Source of the DNA: Myxococcus sp. RHSTA-1-4
Lineage (GTDB): Bacteria; Myxococcota; Myxococcia; Myxococcales; Myxococcaceae
DNA length: 64,000 bases
Direction: 5' to 3'
Assembly: GCF_020037125.1 (NCBI RefSeq)
Contig: NZ_JAIQDG010000010.1
Span: 186,001 to 250,000, forward strand
Numbering within the stretch: the first letter of the stretch is position 1; each line of letters begins with the position of its first letter. The notes under the pieces were generated by a model, which saw only the letters and a list, made by a program, of their open reading frames with translations, was not told where the DNA came from and did not search any database. The position numbers were made by a program, and so were the translations under genes. Positions 8,564-16,324 of this stretch are shown piece by piece.

Positions 8564-9004
8564 TCAGGGCGCCTGGGTCAGCTCGCCCAGCGAGAAGCCA
8601 TCCACGGTGGACAGGCGGGCGCGCCACAGCGAGCCGCCCAGCGCGTGCGAGGCCGCCCCCGTGACGATGCGCGCGTCCTTCAGGTGGATGTAGCCATAGC
8701 CGGCGGGCTGCGCGTCCGTCTCCTCGCGGTACAGCCGCTCCGCGGGGCTGGCCAGGCTCTCCTTGATGCCCTTCGCGCCCTCCTCGGACACGCCCAGGCG
8801 CTTGAAGGCGTCCGAAATCTGGCCGGCGGACAGCTCCAGGTACTCCTTGCCGCTGATGAGCTGGCCGGTGACCACCGTGCCTCCCACCGACAGCGTCACG
8901 CCGATGGAGAACTTCGTCGCGGTGACGATGTGGACGAGGGACTCCAGGTACCAGTCAACCTCGGGCTGCTTCTCACTCTTCATGTTGGGCTGGGTCATGC
9001 ACAA
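8564..9004 (-). CDS. GvpU-like gas-vesicle accessory family protein
   Basis: A protein of 146 residues (144 if it starts at the ATG at 8998, MTQPNM). It resembles small soluble proteins annotated as gas vesicle accessory protein GvpU: an N-terminal DWYLESLVHIVTATKFSIGVTLSVGGTVVTGQLISGKEY segment, a charged helix, and a C-terminal WRARLSTVDGFSLGEL strand. I assign the family by pattern memory, so confidence is moderate. No other gas vesicle gene (gvpA, F, G, N) is visible nearby, so a flotation role is doubtful. It sits downstream of the small TM2-like gene on the same strand, 105 bases away, but a hairpin separates the two. Confidence 0.5.
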   Translation of the reverse strand: MCMTQPNMKSEKQPEVDWYLESLVHIVTATKFSIGVTLSVGGTVVTGQLISGKEYLELSAGQISDAFKRLGVSEEGAKGIKESLASPAERLYREETDAQPAGYGYIHLKDARIVTGAASHALGGSLWRARLSTVDGFSLGELTQAP

Positions 9005-9073
9005 ACCCTACAACCCGTGAAACCTGGAGCCAAGAAGGTGGCCGGCGTGAGAAGGCGGCGCGGAAAGAAGGAC

Positions 9074-9105
9074 GCGGGCCGGTCTTCCCCCTGCGACCGG
9101 CCCGC
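9074..9105 (-). terminator. Hairpin terminator after the TM2-like gene
   Basis: An 11-base perfect G/C stem (9074-9084 with 9095-9105) and a ten-base loop start four bases after the TM2-like gene's stop codon. On the minus strand they are followed by a pyrimidine-rich stretch (GTCCTTCTTTCC). This is probably a terminator with a poor U tract. Confidence 0.5.
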
Positions 9106-9109
9106 GCCG

Positions 9110-9331
9110 CTAGACAACCTTGACGCGATACTTCTCGTGGTCCTCCGCCCGGTTGTAGGCCGTGGCGGCGGCGATGATGTGGCACACCCAGCCCAGGCAC
9201 CCACCGGTGCCGATCCAGAAGCCCGGGGTGATGATGAGCCAGAAGACTCCGCGGAGGATGTCCCCGTTGTAGATCTGGCCCACGCCGGGGATCAGGAAGG
9301 ACAGCAGGGCAGCGATTCCGGGACGCGACAT
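9110..9331 (-). CDS. Small TM2-domain-like membrane protein
   Basis: A 73-residue protein with two predicted membrane helices (about 4-22 and 28-58) around the TM2-family signature IPGVGQIYNGDILRG. A G-rich turn (GTGGCLGWVCHIIAA) follows, then a charged tail. Function of this family in bacteria is not established. An excellent ribosome binding site (AAGGAGG, 12 bases before the ATG at 9331) shows it is translated despite its size. It diverges from the large MASE1 kinase gene. Confidence 0.75.
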   Translation of the reverse strand: MSRPGIAALLSFLIPGVGQIYNGDILRGVFWLIITPGFWIGTGGCLGWVCHIIAAATAYNRAEDHEKYRVKVV

Positions 9332-9466
9332 CGTTTCGGTTCAACCTCCTTGCTCCTCTCTACGGAGCGGGTCCGGACCCATTGCATCCGCCTGCTATCG
9401 GCTCCTGGACGCTTGCCTGCCTGCCCTCCGGACGACAGGTGCATTGTTCCGCCGGACCCGGTTAGC

Positions 9467-11986
9467 ATGGCCGCCGTGGGTGCCCGCCGCGTCGTCAGGC
9501 GGGACCTGGGGGGATGGGTCATCTTCGGGCTGCTCCAAGCCAGGGCACGCGCTTTACGAGGCAGGCATCTCCTGGAGATGCTGGCGCTGGCGCTCGTGTA
9601 CCTCGCGGCCGGCAAGCTGGGCCTGTTCCTGGCCACCGTGGGGGGTAACGTCAGCCCCGTCTGGCCTCCCATCGGGGTGGCGCTGGCGGCGCTGGTGCTG
9701 CGGGGGGCCTCGCTCTGGCCCGGCGTCTTCGTGGGCGCGTGGGCGGTGACGGCCTCCACGGGAGTCTCCCCGCTGACGAGCCTCGGGGTCGCGGTGGGCA
9801 ACACCCTGGCGGCGGGCCTGGGCGCGCTGCTCGTGCGGCGGCTGGGCTTCGACAGCCGGCTGGAGCGCATCCGGGACGTCGTCCTGCTGTGCGCGGGGGC
9901 GGGGACGCTCTGCACCCTCATCAGCTCCTCGGTGGGGCCGCTGTCCCTGGTGCTCGGCGGCGTGCTGCCCTGGCGGGAGCTGGGCCGGGCCAGCTGGGTG
10001 TGGTGGGTGGGAGACCTGATTGGCGTGCTGGTGGTGGCGCCGCCGCTGCTGTGCCTGCGCAAGCCGAGGTTGCCGCGGCGGTGGAGCGAGGCGCTGCTGC
10101 TGACGGGCCTCACCACGCTGCTGGGCGTGGCCATCTTCTTCCTGCCCAGCGTGGAGCACACCGCGAGGCACGCCGCGACCTTCCTCCTGTTCCCCATGTC
10201 GGCCTGGGCGGCGCTGCGCTTCGGCACGGGCGGCGCGGCGGCCACCACGCTGGCCATCGCCGCCGCCGCCATCACCGGCACCGCGGGCGGGCAGGGGCCC
10301 TTCTCCTCCGGCCAGCTCACGGACGACCTGCTGGTGCTGCAGCTCTTCCTCGCCGTCACCTCCGTCACCGGCCTGCTGCTGGCGGCGGCGAGCGAGGAGC
10401 GCCGCCGCGCGGTGGGGAAGCTGCAACTGCTGGCCACCACCGTGCGCAGTGTGCACGAGGGCGTCCTCATCTCGGAGGTGGTCGGCCCGGGCTCGCTGCG
10501 CATCGTGTTCGCCAACGAGGCCTACTGCGCGCTGGTGGGCCAGCGCCTGGAGGACCTGGTGGGCAAGGACCCGTGCCTGCTCTACGGGGAGCAGCAGGAG
10601 CTGGCGCTGCGCCAGCGCGCGAAGGCGGCCCTGCTGGCCGGGGAGCCCCTCTGCGCGGAGGTGGCGCTTCCGCGCAAGGGCGGCACCCTGGTGTGGAGCG
10701 AGGTGCAGCTGTCCCCCGTGCGCGCCACCGGCGAGGACGTCACCCACTTCGTGGCCACCCACCGCGACATCACCGCCACCAAGGAGTTGCAGGCCCGGCT
10801 GGTGGCCGCCGAGCGCGTGGCCGCGGTGGGCACGCTCGCGGCCGGCGTGGGGCACGAAATCAACAACCCGCTCGCCTACCTGGTGCTGAACCTGGAGGCC
10901 GCCTCGCGCAGCCTCTCCGAGGGCGGCCTCCCGGCCATGCGGGACGCGCTCACCGGGGTGCGGGGCGCGCTGGAGGGCGCGGAGCGCATCCGGCTCATCG
11001 TGAGGGACCTGCAGGTGTTCAGCCGCCAGGGTGACCAGGAGCGTGGGCTGGTGGACCTCAACGCGCTGGTGCCTCCGGCGGTGCGCATCGTCAGTCATGC
11101 GCTGCGCCACAGGGCCCGGGTGGTGGAGGAGTTCGGGCCGGTGCCGCGCGTACTGGGCAGCGAGGCCCGGCTGGGGCAGGTGCTGCTCAACCTGCTGGTG
11201 AACGCGATGCAGGCCATTCCCGAGGGCAGCCCCACCCTGAACGAGGTGCGCGTGCGCACCAGCACGGACGCCTCCGGCCGGGCGCGTGTGGACGTGGTGG
11301 ACACCGGCGCCGGCATCCCCGCGGACGTGATGCCCCGCATCTTCGAGCCGTTCTTCACCACCAAGCCCATGGGCGAGGGCACCGGGCTGGGGCTCCCCAT
11401 CTGCCAGCAGATTGTCCGCGCGCACGGAGGGGAGCTGGAGGTGCGCAGCGAGCCGGACCGTGGCTCCGTCTTCAGCGTGCTGCTGCCGGCCGCGCCGGTG
11501 CAGGTGAGCGCCGGGTCGCGGCCGGTGGCGGCGTGCGAGCCGAGGCCTGGCTCCCGGGGCCGGCGCGGACGGGTGCTCGTGGTGGACGACGAGCCGAGGC
11601 TGGCGCAGTCGATGCGGCTGCTGCTGGAGCCCTACCACGACATCGTCACCACCACGCGCGGCAGCGAGGCGCTGGCCCTGGTGTCCGCGGGCCACCGCTT
11701 CGACGTCATCCTGTGTGACTTGCAGATGCCGGAGACGGACGGCGCCACCGTCTACCGCCGCCTGTGCGCCCTGGCTCCGGGGCAGGCCGAGCGCGTGGTG
11801 TTCATCTCCGGCGGGGCCTACACCGCGGAGTCGCGGGCGTTCATGGATTCGGTGACGAACCGCGTGCTGGAGAAGCCCGTCCGCCCGGAGGTGCTGATGG
11901 CCACCGTGAGCGACGCGCTGTCGGACGGGCGCGCCCTGGTGGAGGAGGAGGCCGTCGCCGCCGCGGCTGGCGGCTCGCGGCACTAG
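9467..11986 (+). CDS. MASE1-PAS hybrid histidine kinase/response regulator
   Basis: An 839-residue membrane-bound hybrid sensor. Residues about 35-320 form a MASE1 domain of eight or so membrane helices (start YLAAGKLGLFLATVGGNVSPVWPPIG), thought to sense small ligands. A PAS domain follows (about 330-445, ending ATHRDITATKELQ). HisKA comes next with phosphoacceptor His463 in GVGHEINNPLAYL, then HATPase_c (NLLVNAMQAI, DTGAGIP, FEPFFTTKP, GTGLGLPI). A C-terminal receiver has acceptor Asp751 in ILCDLQMPETDG and Lys in LEKPVRP. No output domain is present, so phosphate probably passes to a separate partner. I chose the ATG at 9467 because upstream sequence in frame is not protein-like and holds other genes. 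ATG 9578 is a possible later start. Confidence 0.9.
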   Translation: MAAVGARRVVRRDLGGWVIFGLLQARARALRGRHLLEMLALALVYLAAGKLGLFLATVGGNVSPVWPPIGVALAALVLRGASLWPGVFVGAWAVTASTGVSPLTSLGVAVGNTLAAGLGALLVRRLGFDSRLERIRDVVLLCAGAGTLCTLISSSVGPLSLVLGGVLPWRELGRASWVWWVGDLIGVLVVAPPLLCLRKPRLPRRWSEALLLTGLTTLLGVAIFFLPSVEHTARHAATFLLFPMSAWAALRFGTGGAAATTLAIAAAAITGTAGGQGPFSSGQLTDDLLVLQLFLAVTSVTGLLLAAASEERRRAVGKLQLLATTVRSVHEGVLISEVVGPGSLRIVFANEAYCALVGQRLEDLVGKDPCLLYGEQQELALRQRAKAALLAGEPLCAEVALPRKGGTLVWSEVQLSPVRATGEDVTHFVATHRDITATKELQARLVAAERVAAVGTLAAGVGHEINNPLAYLVLNLEAASRSLSEGGLPAMRDALTGVRGALEGAERIRLIVRDLQVFSRQGDQERGLVDLNALVPPAVRIVSHALRHRARVVEEFGPVPRVLGSEARLGQVLLNLLVNAMQAIPEGSPTLNEVRVRTSTDASGRARVDVVDTGAGIPADVMPRIFEPFFTTKPMGEGTGLGLPICQQIVRAHGGELEVRSEPDRGSVFSVLLPAAPVQVSAGSRPVAACEPRPGSRGRRGRVLVVDDEPRLAQSMRLLLEPYHDIVTTTRGSEALALVSAGHRFDVILCDLQMPETDGATVYRRLCALAPGQAERVVFISGGAYTAESRAFMDSVTNRVLEKPVRPEVLMATVSDALSDGRALVEEEAVAAAAGGSRH

Positions 11987-12169
11987 GCGGGGCCGCCCGG
12001 TGGTCCGGTTCGTCCCGCCGCAATCCTTGCGCGTGCCGCGCCCGCCGCGCACCGGCTGCGCTTCTTTCGGGGGCGCCCGGGCGGCGCCTCGCCTGGAGGA
12101 CGCGCCGGGAAGGGCTGGTACGGACCTCGCAATGCCTCCGGGGGAATCCCAGCTTCCGGAGGCATGAAC

Positions 12170-12382
12170 ATGCTGACCCGTCTCTTCCCCGCGAACGAAC
12201 ACCCCGTCGAGCGAGCCCTGCGCGTCGCCCTCGGTATCGGGCTGCTCGCCCTCGTCTTCATCGGACCGAAGACGGCCTGGGGCCTCCTGGGCTTCGTCCC
12301 CCTGCTCACGGGCCTCGTGGGGAGCTGCCCGCTGTACACGCTCCTGGGCATCAACACCTGTCCCGTGCGCAGGCGCGGCTGA
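12170..12382 (+). CDS. DUF2892 (YgaP-like) small membrane protein
   Basis: A 70-residue inner-membrane protein with two helices (about 17-34 and 38-55). The DUF2892 pattern is clear: N-terminal ANEHPVERALRVALGIGLL, then LLGFVPLLTGLVGSCPLYTLLGINTC. The conserved Cys in GSCPLY and the final NTCP cysteine match relatives of the YgaP C-terminal membrane anchor, where a rhodanese is often attached; here there is none. Start choice: GGAGGC at 12157-12162 is seven bases before ATG 12170 but touches ATG 12164, so 12170 is preferred. It stands alone, with no neighbour close enough for an operon. Confidence 0.85.
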   Translation: MLTRLFPANEHPVERALRVALGIGLLALVFIGPKTAWGLLGFVPLLTGLVGSCPLYTLLGINTCPVRRRG

Positions 12383-12584
12383 CCCTCCGCCCACCGGTGT
12401 TCCGTGCCGCTGCTCCACCGGATGACGGCGGAGCAGGGGCTCCGGCCCCGTCTGGTCCATGGCTCGCGCCGGGCTCAGCTTGAAGGGGTGCGCGGATGCC
12501 GTGTCTCACGCCGCCGGGCGGCGGGCCTCGGGCTCGTTCGCCGGGCGGGTCTACGTGAGCGGTCACCGCCGGGATGGGAACGCC

Positions 12585-12896
12585 ATGGTGATGGAGAACT
12601 GGAGTGAGTACCAGGCCAACGTGGAGCGGATGGTGACCGGCAGAATCGTGGACGCCGGCCCGGACCACCTGACGTTCCACGACGCCTCCTCGGGAGAGGA
12701 CGTCACGGTGCGCATGGATGACCGCGCCCGCTATTCGTGGTCCGACCCGTCGCAGCAGGGCCGGCTGACGGACAACGCCCAGGTCCGCGTCAGCTACTTC
12801 ATCGCGGGAGGGCTCCACATCGCCAGGGAGGTCCGGGTGCTCGACGCGGGCGATGGCGCCTCCATCGCCGACTACCTTCCGAGCACCGTGCACTGA
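12585..12896 (+). CDS. Hypothetical small beta-rich protein
   Basis: About 103 residues from ATG 12585. The sequence alternates short hydrophobic strands (MVTGRIVDAGPDHLTFHD, EDVTVRMDDRARYSW, NAQVRVSYFIAGGLHIAREVRVL) in the manner of a small OB-like barrel, as in DUF5666-type proteins. No signal peptide, membrane helix or catalytic motif was seen. GGGATGGGA upstream may serve as a weak ribosome site. The frame stays open to 12459, but the extra residues look like shadow coding. Function unknown. Confidence 0.55.
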   Translation: MVMENWSEYQANVERMVTGRIVDAGPDHLTFHDASSGEDVTVRMDDRARYSWSDPSQQGRLTDNAQVRVSYFIAGGLHIAREVRVLDAGDGASIADYLPSTVH

Positions 12897-12917
12897 CGCC
12901 TGGGCGCGGGGCGTGGG

Positions 12918-13826
12918 TCAGCCCCCGGGCCGGCGCCGCCAGGCTCCGGGCGTCTCGCCCACGTGGCGCTTGAAGGCCTTCACGAAGGCGCTGTCCGTCT
13001 CGTAGCCCACGGCCTGGGCAATCTCGCTCGTCGAGCGCGTCCCCTCCGTCATGAGCTGCATGGCCCGGTGCATGCGCCAGCGCGTCAGGTAGGTCAGCGG
13101 CCCCTCGCCCACGAGTGACTTGAAGCGCGCCGCGAACACCGAGCGCGACATGCCCGCGGCGCGCGCGAGCCCCTCCACCGTCCAGGGCGCTTCCGGCCGC
13201 TCGTGGACGCGCTGGAGCGCGGCGCCGAGCCGGGGGTCGACCAGCGCGCGCAGCCAGCCGCCCTGCCCGGCGGGAAGGGAGGCCACGTGCGCCCGCAGGG
13301 CCTGGACGAGGAGCACGTCTCCCAGCCGGCTCGCCACCGTCTCGTAGCCGGGCTGCGCGGCTTCCAGCTCCGAGGCCACGAACTGCATCGTGGACTCCAG
13401 CCACCGCGTGGCGACGCCTCCGTCCCCCTTCACATGGAGGAAGGGAGGCAGGCTCGCGATGAGCGGGCTCAGCGTGGTGCCGTCGAAGACGAAGCCGCCG
13501 CAGATGAGCGTCGTGGGCGCTCCCCCGCCACCGTGGCGGATGACGCTTCCGCACTGCCCGTAGATGCCGGTGGCCGGGACGGGGCGCGTCTTCGCGCTGT
13601 CCTTGAGGACGTAGGATACCCCGCCGAGGACGAAGACGAAGTCGCCTCCCGCGAGCGCGTGCCGCGTGCCGTTGATTTCGAGCACGCAGCTTCCGCGAGA
13701 GACGACGTGGAACGAGGGCCTGTCCCGCGCCTCGACGCGCATGCCCCAGGGCGCGGTCAGCTCCAGCCGGCCGTGGACCGTGCTCCGCATGTGAACGCCG
13801 CGCAGCGTGTCGGCGAGTACGTCCAT
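12918..13826 (-). CDS. AraC-family transcriptional regulator with cupin sensor domain
   Basis: A 302-residue regulator. Residues 1-190 form a cupin-type ligand domain (SFHVVSRGSCVLEING, LAGGDFVFVLGG). Residues 200-300 hold the paired AraC helix-turn-helix motifs (WTVEGLARAAGMSRSVFAARFKS and TSEIAQAVGYETDSAFVKAFKR) and the typical C-terminal GETPGAWRR. The cupin_6 subtype is common in regulators that control an adjacent dehydrogenase or reductase gene. Here the gene is divergent from a quinone oxidoreductase-like gene across 111 bases, making that gene its likely target. GGAGG precedes the ATG. The inducer is unknown. Confidence 0.9.
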   Translation of the reverse strand: MDVLADTLRGVHMRSTVHGRLELTAPWGMRVEARDRPSFHVVSRGSCVLEINGTRHALAGGDFVFVLGGVSYVLKDSAKTRPVPATGIYGQCGSVIRHGGGGAPTTLICGGFVFDGTTLSPLIASLPPFLHVKGDGGVATRWLESTMQFVASELEAAQPGYETVASRLGDVLLVQALRAHVASLPAGQGGWLRALVDPRLGAALQRVHERPEAPWTVEGLARAAGMSRSVFAARFKSLVGEGPLTYLTRWRMHRAMQLMTEGTRSTSEIAQAVGYETDSAFVKAFKRHVGETPGAWRRRPGG

Positions 13827-13937
13827 GACCGCGCCTCCAGGACGAATGGACCATGAATGCGGACGACTGGCCAGTGAGCGTCCGGAGCCTCGGGACTACC
13901 TTCCGCCGCGACACACGCGTCCCACAGGGAGACAGAC

Positions 13938-14948
13938 ATGAAGGCGATGCGACTGCTGCGTTTCGGTGGCCCCGAGGAGCTTCGGCTCGAGGACGTCACG
14001 CCCCCGGTTCCCGGCGCCGGAGAGGTGCTCATCCAGGTGCACGCGGCCGGCCTGAACTACGCGGAGCTCCTGCAGCGGGAGGGCCGCGTCCCGGGCGCGC
14101 CGCCTCCGCCCTTCACTCCGGGCTACGAGGCCGCCGGAGTGGTCAGCGCGGTGGGAAGCGGGGTGACACACCTGACGCGCGGCGCCCGGGTGGTGGCGAT
14201 GCTGCCGGGGCAGGGCGCCTTCGCGGAGCTGGCCGTGGCCCCGGCCGCGCTCGTCACGCCCATTCCGGAGGCGCTTCCCTTCGAGAAGGCGGTGGCCCTG
14301 CTGAGCCAGGCGCCGGCCGCGCTCGCCGGGCTCCGGGTCGCGGGCCGCGTGCGGAGAGGGGACGCGGTGTTCATCCCCGCGGCGGCGGGTGGAGTCGGCT
14401 CCTTCATGGTCCAGCTCGCGAAGGCGCTCGGCGCGGGGCGCGTCATCGCCGGGGCCAGCACCGGGGAGAAGCGTGAGCTCGCGCTGCGGCTGGGGGCGGA
14501 CACAGCCATCGACTACACACGCCCGGACTGGCCCGAGCGCGTCCGGGAGGCCACGGACGGGCGCGGAGCGGACGTCGTCTTCGAGCGGAGCGGCGGCGCG
14601 GGCCTCGGGCAGGGCCTCGCGGCCCTGGCACCCCAGGGCCGGCTCGTCCTCTTCGGCGCCGAGAGCATGTCCGGCACCTCCGTGAGCAGCGAGCAGGTCA
14701 CCCGGATGCTCTTCCAGAACCAGAGCCTCGTGGGCTTCGCCTTCCCCGCGCTGCCACGGGAGGTCCAGGCCGAGACGCTTCGCGAGGTCTTCCAGCGCGT
14801 GGCGGACGGGACGCTCGAGGTCGTGGTGGGGCGGACCTTCGACCTGCGCGAGCTGCCGGAGGCACACCGCGCGCTGGAGCAGCGGAAGACCTCGGGCAAG
14901 GTGGTCATCCTCCCGGGGGCGGCGGCACGCGTGTCTTCCGCGCGGTGA
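13938..14948 (+). CDS. Zinc-independent MDR oxidoreductase, NADPH:quinone reductase-like
   Basis: A 336-residue medium-chain dehydrogenase/reductase of the quinone oxidoreductase branch. It has the GroES-like N-domain (GEVLIQVHAAGLNYAELLQREG), the family turn PPPFTPGYEAAGVVSAVGSGV, and the Rossmann nucleotide loop AAAGGVGSFMVQLAKALGAG (about 150-170). The structural and catalytic zinc cysteines of alcohol dehydrogenases are absent. It would reduce quinones or alpha,beta-unsaturated carbonyls with NADPH. GGGAGA lies seven bases before the ATG. The divergent AraC gene probably regulates it. Confidence 0.87.
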   Translation: MKAMRLLRFGGPEELRLEDVTPPVPGAGEVLIQVHAAGLNYAELLQREGRVPGAPPPPFTPGYEAAGVVSAVGSGVTHLTRGARVVAMLPGQGAFAELAVAPAALVTPIPEALPFEKAVALLSQAPAALAGLRVAGRVRRGDAVFIPAAAGGVGSFMVQLAKALGAGRVIAGASTGEKRELALRLGADTAIDYTRPDWPERVREATDGRGADVVFERSGGAGLGQGLAALAPQGRLVLFGAESMSGTSVSSEQVTRMLFQNQSLVGFAFPALPREVQAETLREVFQRVADGTLEVVVGRTFDLRELPEAHRALEQRKTSGKVVILPGAAARVSSAR

Positions 14949-14972
14949 GCGGGGCGGGGCCCGTCACGCCAG

Positions 14973-15077
14973 CTACCGGCCCCACTTCCCCTCTTCCAGG
15001 CACTCGCGGAGCACCCAGCCCAGGTGCTCGTCGAAGTCGAAGGTCAGGGCTTCGAGGACTTCGATGGCGTGAGGCAT
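14973..15077 (-). CDS. Possible 34-residue small protein after the hydrolase gene
   Basis: The frame from ATG 15077 to TAG 14973 begins three bases after the stop of the upstream hydrolase (15081) and encodes an acidic, leucine-rich peptide (IEVLEALTFDFDEHLGWVLR). Its composition is protein-like and unlike the Arg/Ala/Pro-rich shadow frames here. No good ribosome site is visible, so translation would depend on coupling. It could also be the remnant of a longer gene. Confidence 0.3.
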   Translation of the reverse strand: MPHAIEVLEALTFDFDEHLGWVLRECLEEGKWGR

Positions 15078-15080
15078 GGT

Positions 15081-16085
15081 TCAGGTTCCCATGGAGGGGC
15101 GTTGCACGCGTGCGAGCGCATCCCGGACGGCGGCACGCAGCGCCGCCCGCTCGGTGACGATGGCCGAGACGTGCCCGGCGTTCACCCACCGCAGCTCGCT
15201 CTGCTTCCAGTGGGCGTGCAGCGCGCGTGTCTCCGCCGCCGGGACGAAGCCGTCCTTCCGGCAGGCCAGGAGGATGGCCGCGCCCGGCTGCCGGGGCGGC
15301 GGGAACTTCGTCAGGTTCGCCAGGTCGAAGATTCGCCCCAGCCGTGCGCGGGCCTGCCCGGCATCGCGGCGGGAGCCGTCCAACTCCTCGAAGGCGATGG
15401 ACCATGAAAGGAGCCCCCGGGTGAACACGGGCACGGGCGAAGCGCCCGCGGCCAGCGCCGCCACCGCGACGGGCTCCGGGAAGAGCGCCGCCGTGAGGGC
15501 CGCCATGTACCCGCCCATGCTGTACCCCGCGACGCCCAGCCGCGCGTAGCCGGCGCCTCGCAGCCACGAGAGCAGCGCGCGCGCCTCCTCCACCATGCCC
15601 AGGTTCATCAGCACGTGGTCGCTCACGGTGCGCAGCGCCCCGCCTCTCTGGCCGAGCGGCCGGCGCAGCCCGTAATACGGATTCTCCAGCAGGAAGCAGT
15701 CGATGCCCTCCCGGACCAGCGGCGCGTAGAGGCGCTCGCGAAGGGCGAAGCCCTCCTCCCGGGAGGCGGCGAGCACCACACACGCCGCGTGCCCACGGGC
15801 CTCTCCGGCGCTCAGCCAGCGGACATGCCCCGTCCGCGCGGCGGGAGCCAACAGGGGCAGCGGCGAGGTGAACGTCCCGTCTCGAACGACTCCCTCCCGG
15901 CGCGACGCCGGCTCACCCCACACCGGGATGAGCCGCGCCGGCTCCGGAAGGAAGGCGGTTCCCACCACCACGTCCTCGAGGAACCGCTCGTCTCCCCATC
16001 CATCGGTGAACAGCCGGGCGCGGCGGGCCAGCCCCGCGAAGAGGACGTCCACGACATGCGCACCGAGCGGGTTCCAGGACTCCAC
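15081..16085 (-). CDS. Alpha/beta hydrolase, ABHD18-like
   Basis: A 334-residue cytoplasmic alpha/beta hydrolase. The nucleophile elbow is GYSMGGYMAALTAALFPEPV (Ser in GYSMGG, about residue 198). An upstream CFLLENPYYGLRRP loop is typical of the ABHD18/DUF2048 group. The late acid and histidine fit RKDGFVP and NAGHVSA. Substrate is unknown and no signal peptide is present. The start is a GTG at 16085 with GTAGGA upstream. The gene is transcribed away from the M4 protease gene, leaving a 239-base gap that is AT-richer than its surroundings (16200-16320) and probably holds both promoters. Confidence 0.75.
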   Translation of the reverse strand: MESWNPLGAHVVDVLFAGLARRARLFTDGWGDERFLEDVVVGTAFLPEPARLIPVWGEPASRREGVVRDGTFTSPLPLLAPAARTGHVRWLSAGEARGHAACVVLAASREEGFALRERLYAPLVREGIDCFLLENPYYGLRRPLGQRGGALRTVSDHVLMNLGMVEEARALLSWLRGAGYARLGVAGYSMGGYMAALTAALFPEPVAVAALAAGASPVPVFTRGLLSWSIAFEELDGSRRDAGQARARLGRIFDLANLTKFPPPRQPGAAILLACRKDGFVPAAETRALHAHWKQSELRWVNAGHVSAIVTERAALRAAVRDALARVQRPSMGT

Positions 16086-16324
16086 GCGCGCATCCTACGT
16101 CCCGGGTGCTTCCGGGCACGTCCTTCCTCGAGCCCCTCTCCGCTTCATGGAAGACGACAGACACCGCGCCGCGCTGCCCGCTCCACGGCCGACGTCCGGG
16201 CCCACAGGGCAGGTAGGAAGTTCAGCAACATAGGAAAATCGCTGGGGTGCTTGAGAACTCAGTAATTCCCGTGAGAGTCTAATTCTCGCTGTATCCGTCC
16301 AGGTCGTATTTCCACAGGGGGAAC

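Noticed and set aside
8078..9466. An upstream extension of the MASE1 kinase frame, giving a 1302-residue protein.
   Set aside because: The extension overlaps three other genes and is not protein-like; the MASE1 domain begins shortly after ATG 9467.
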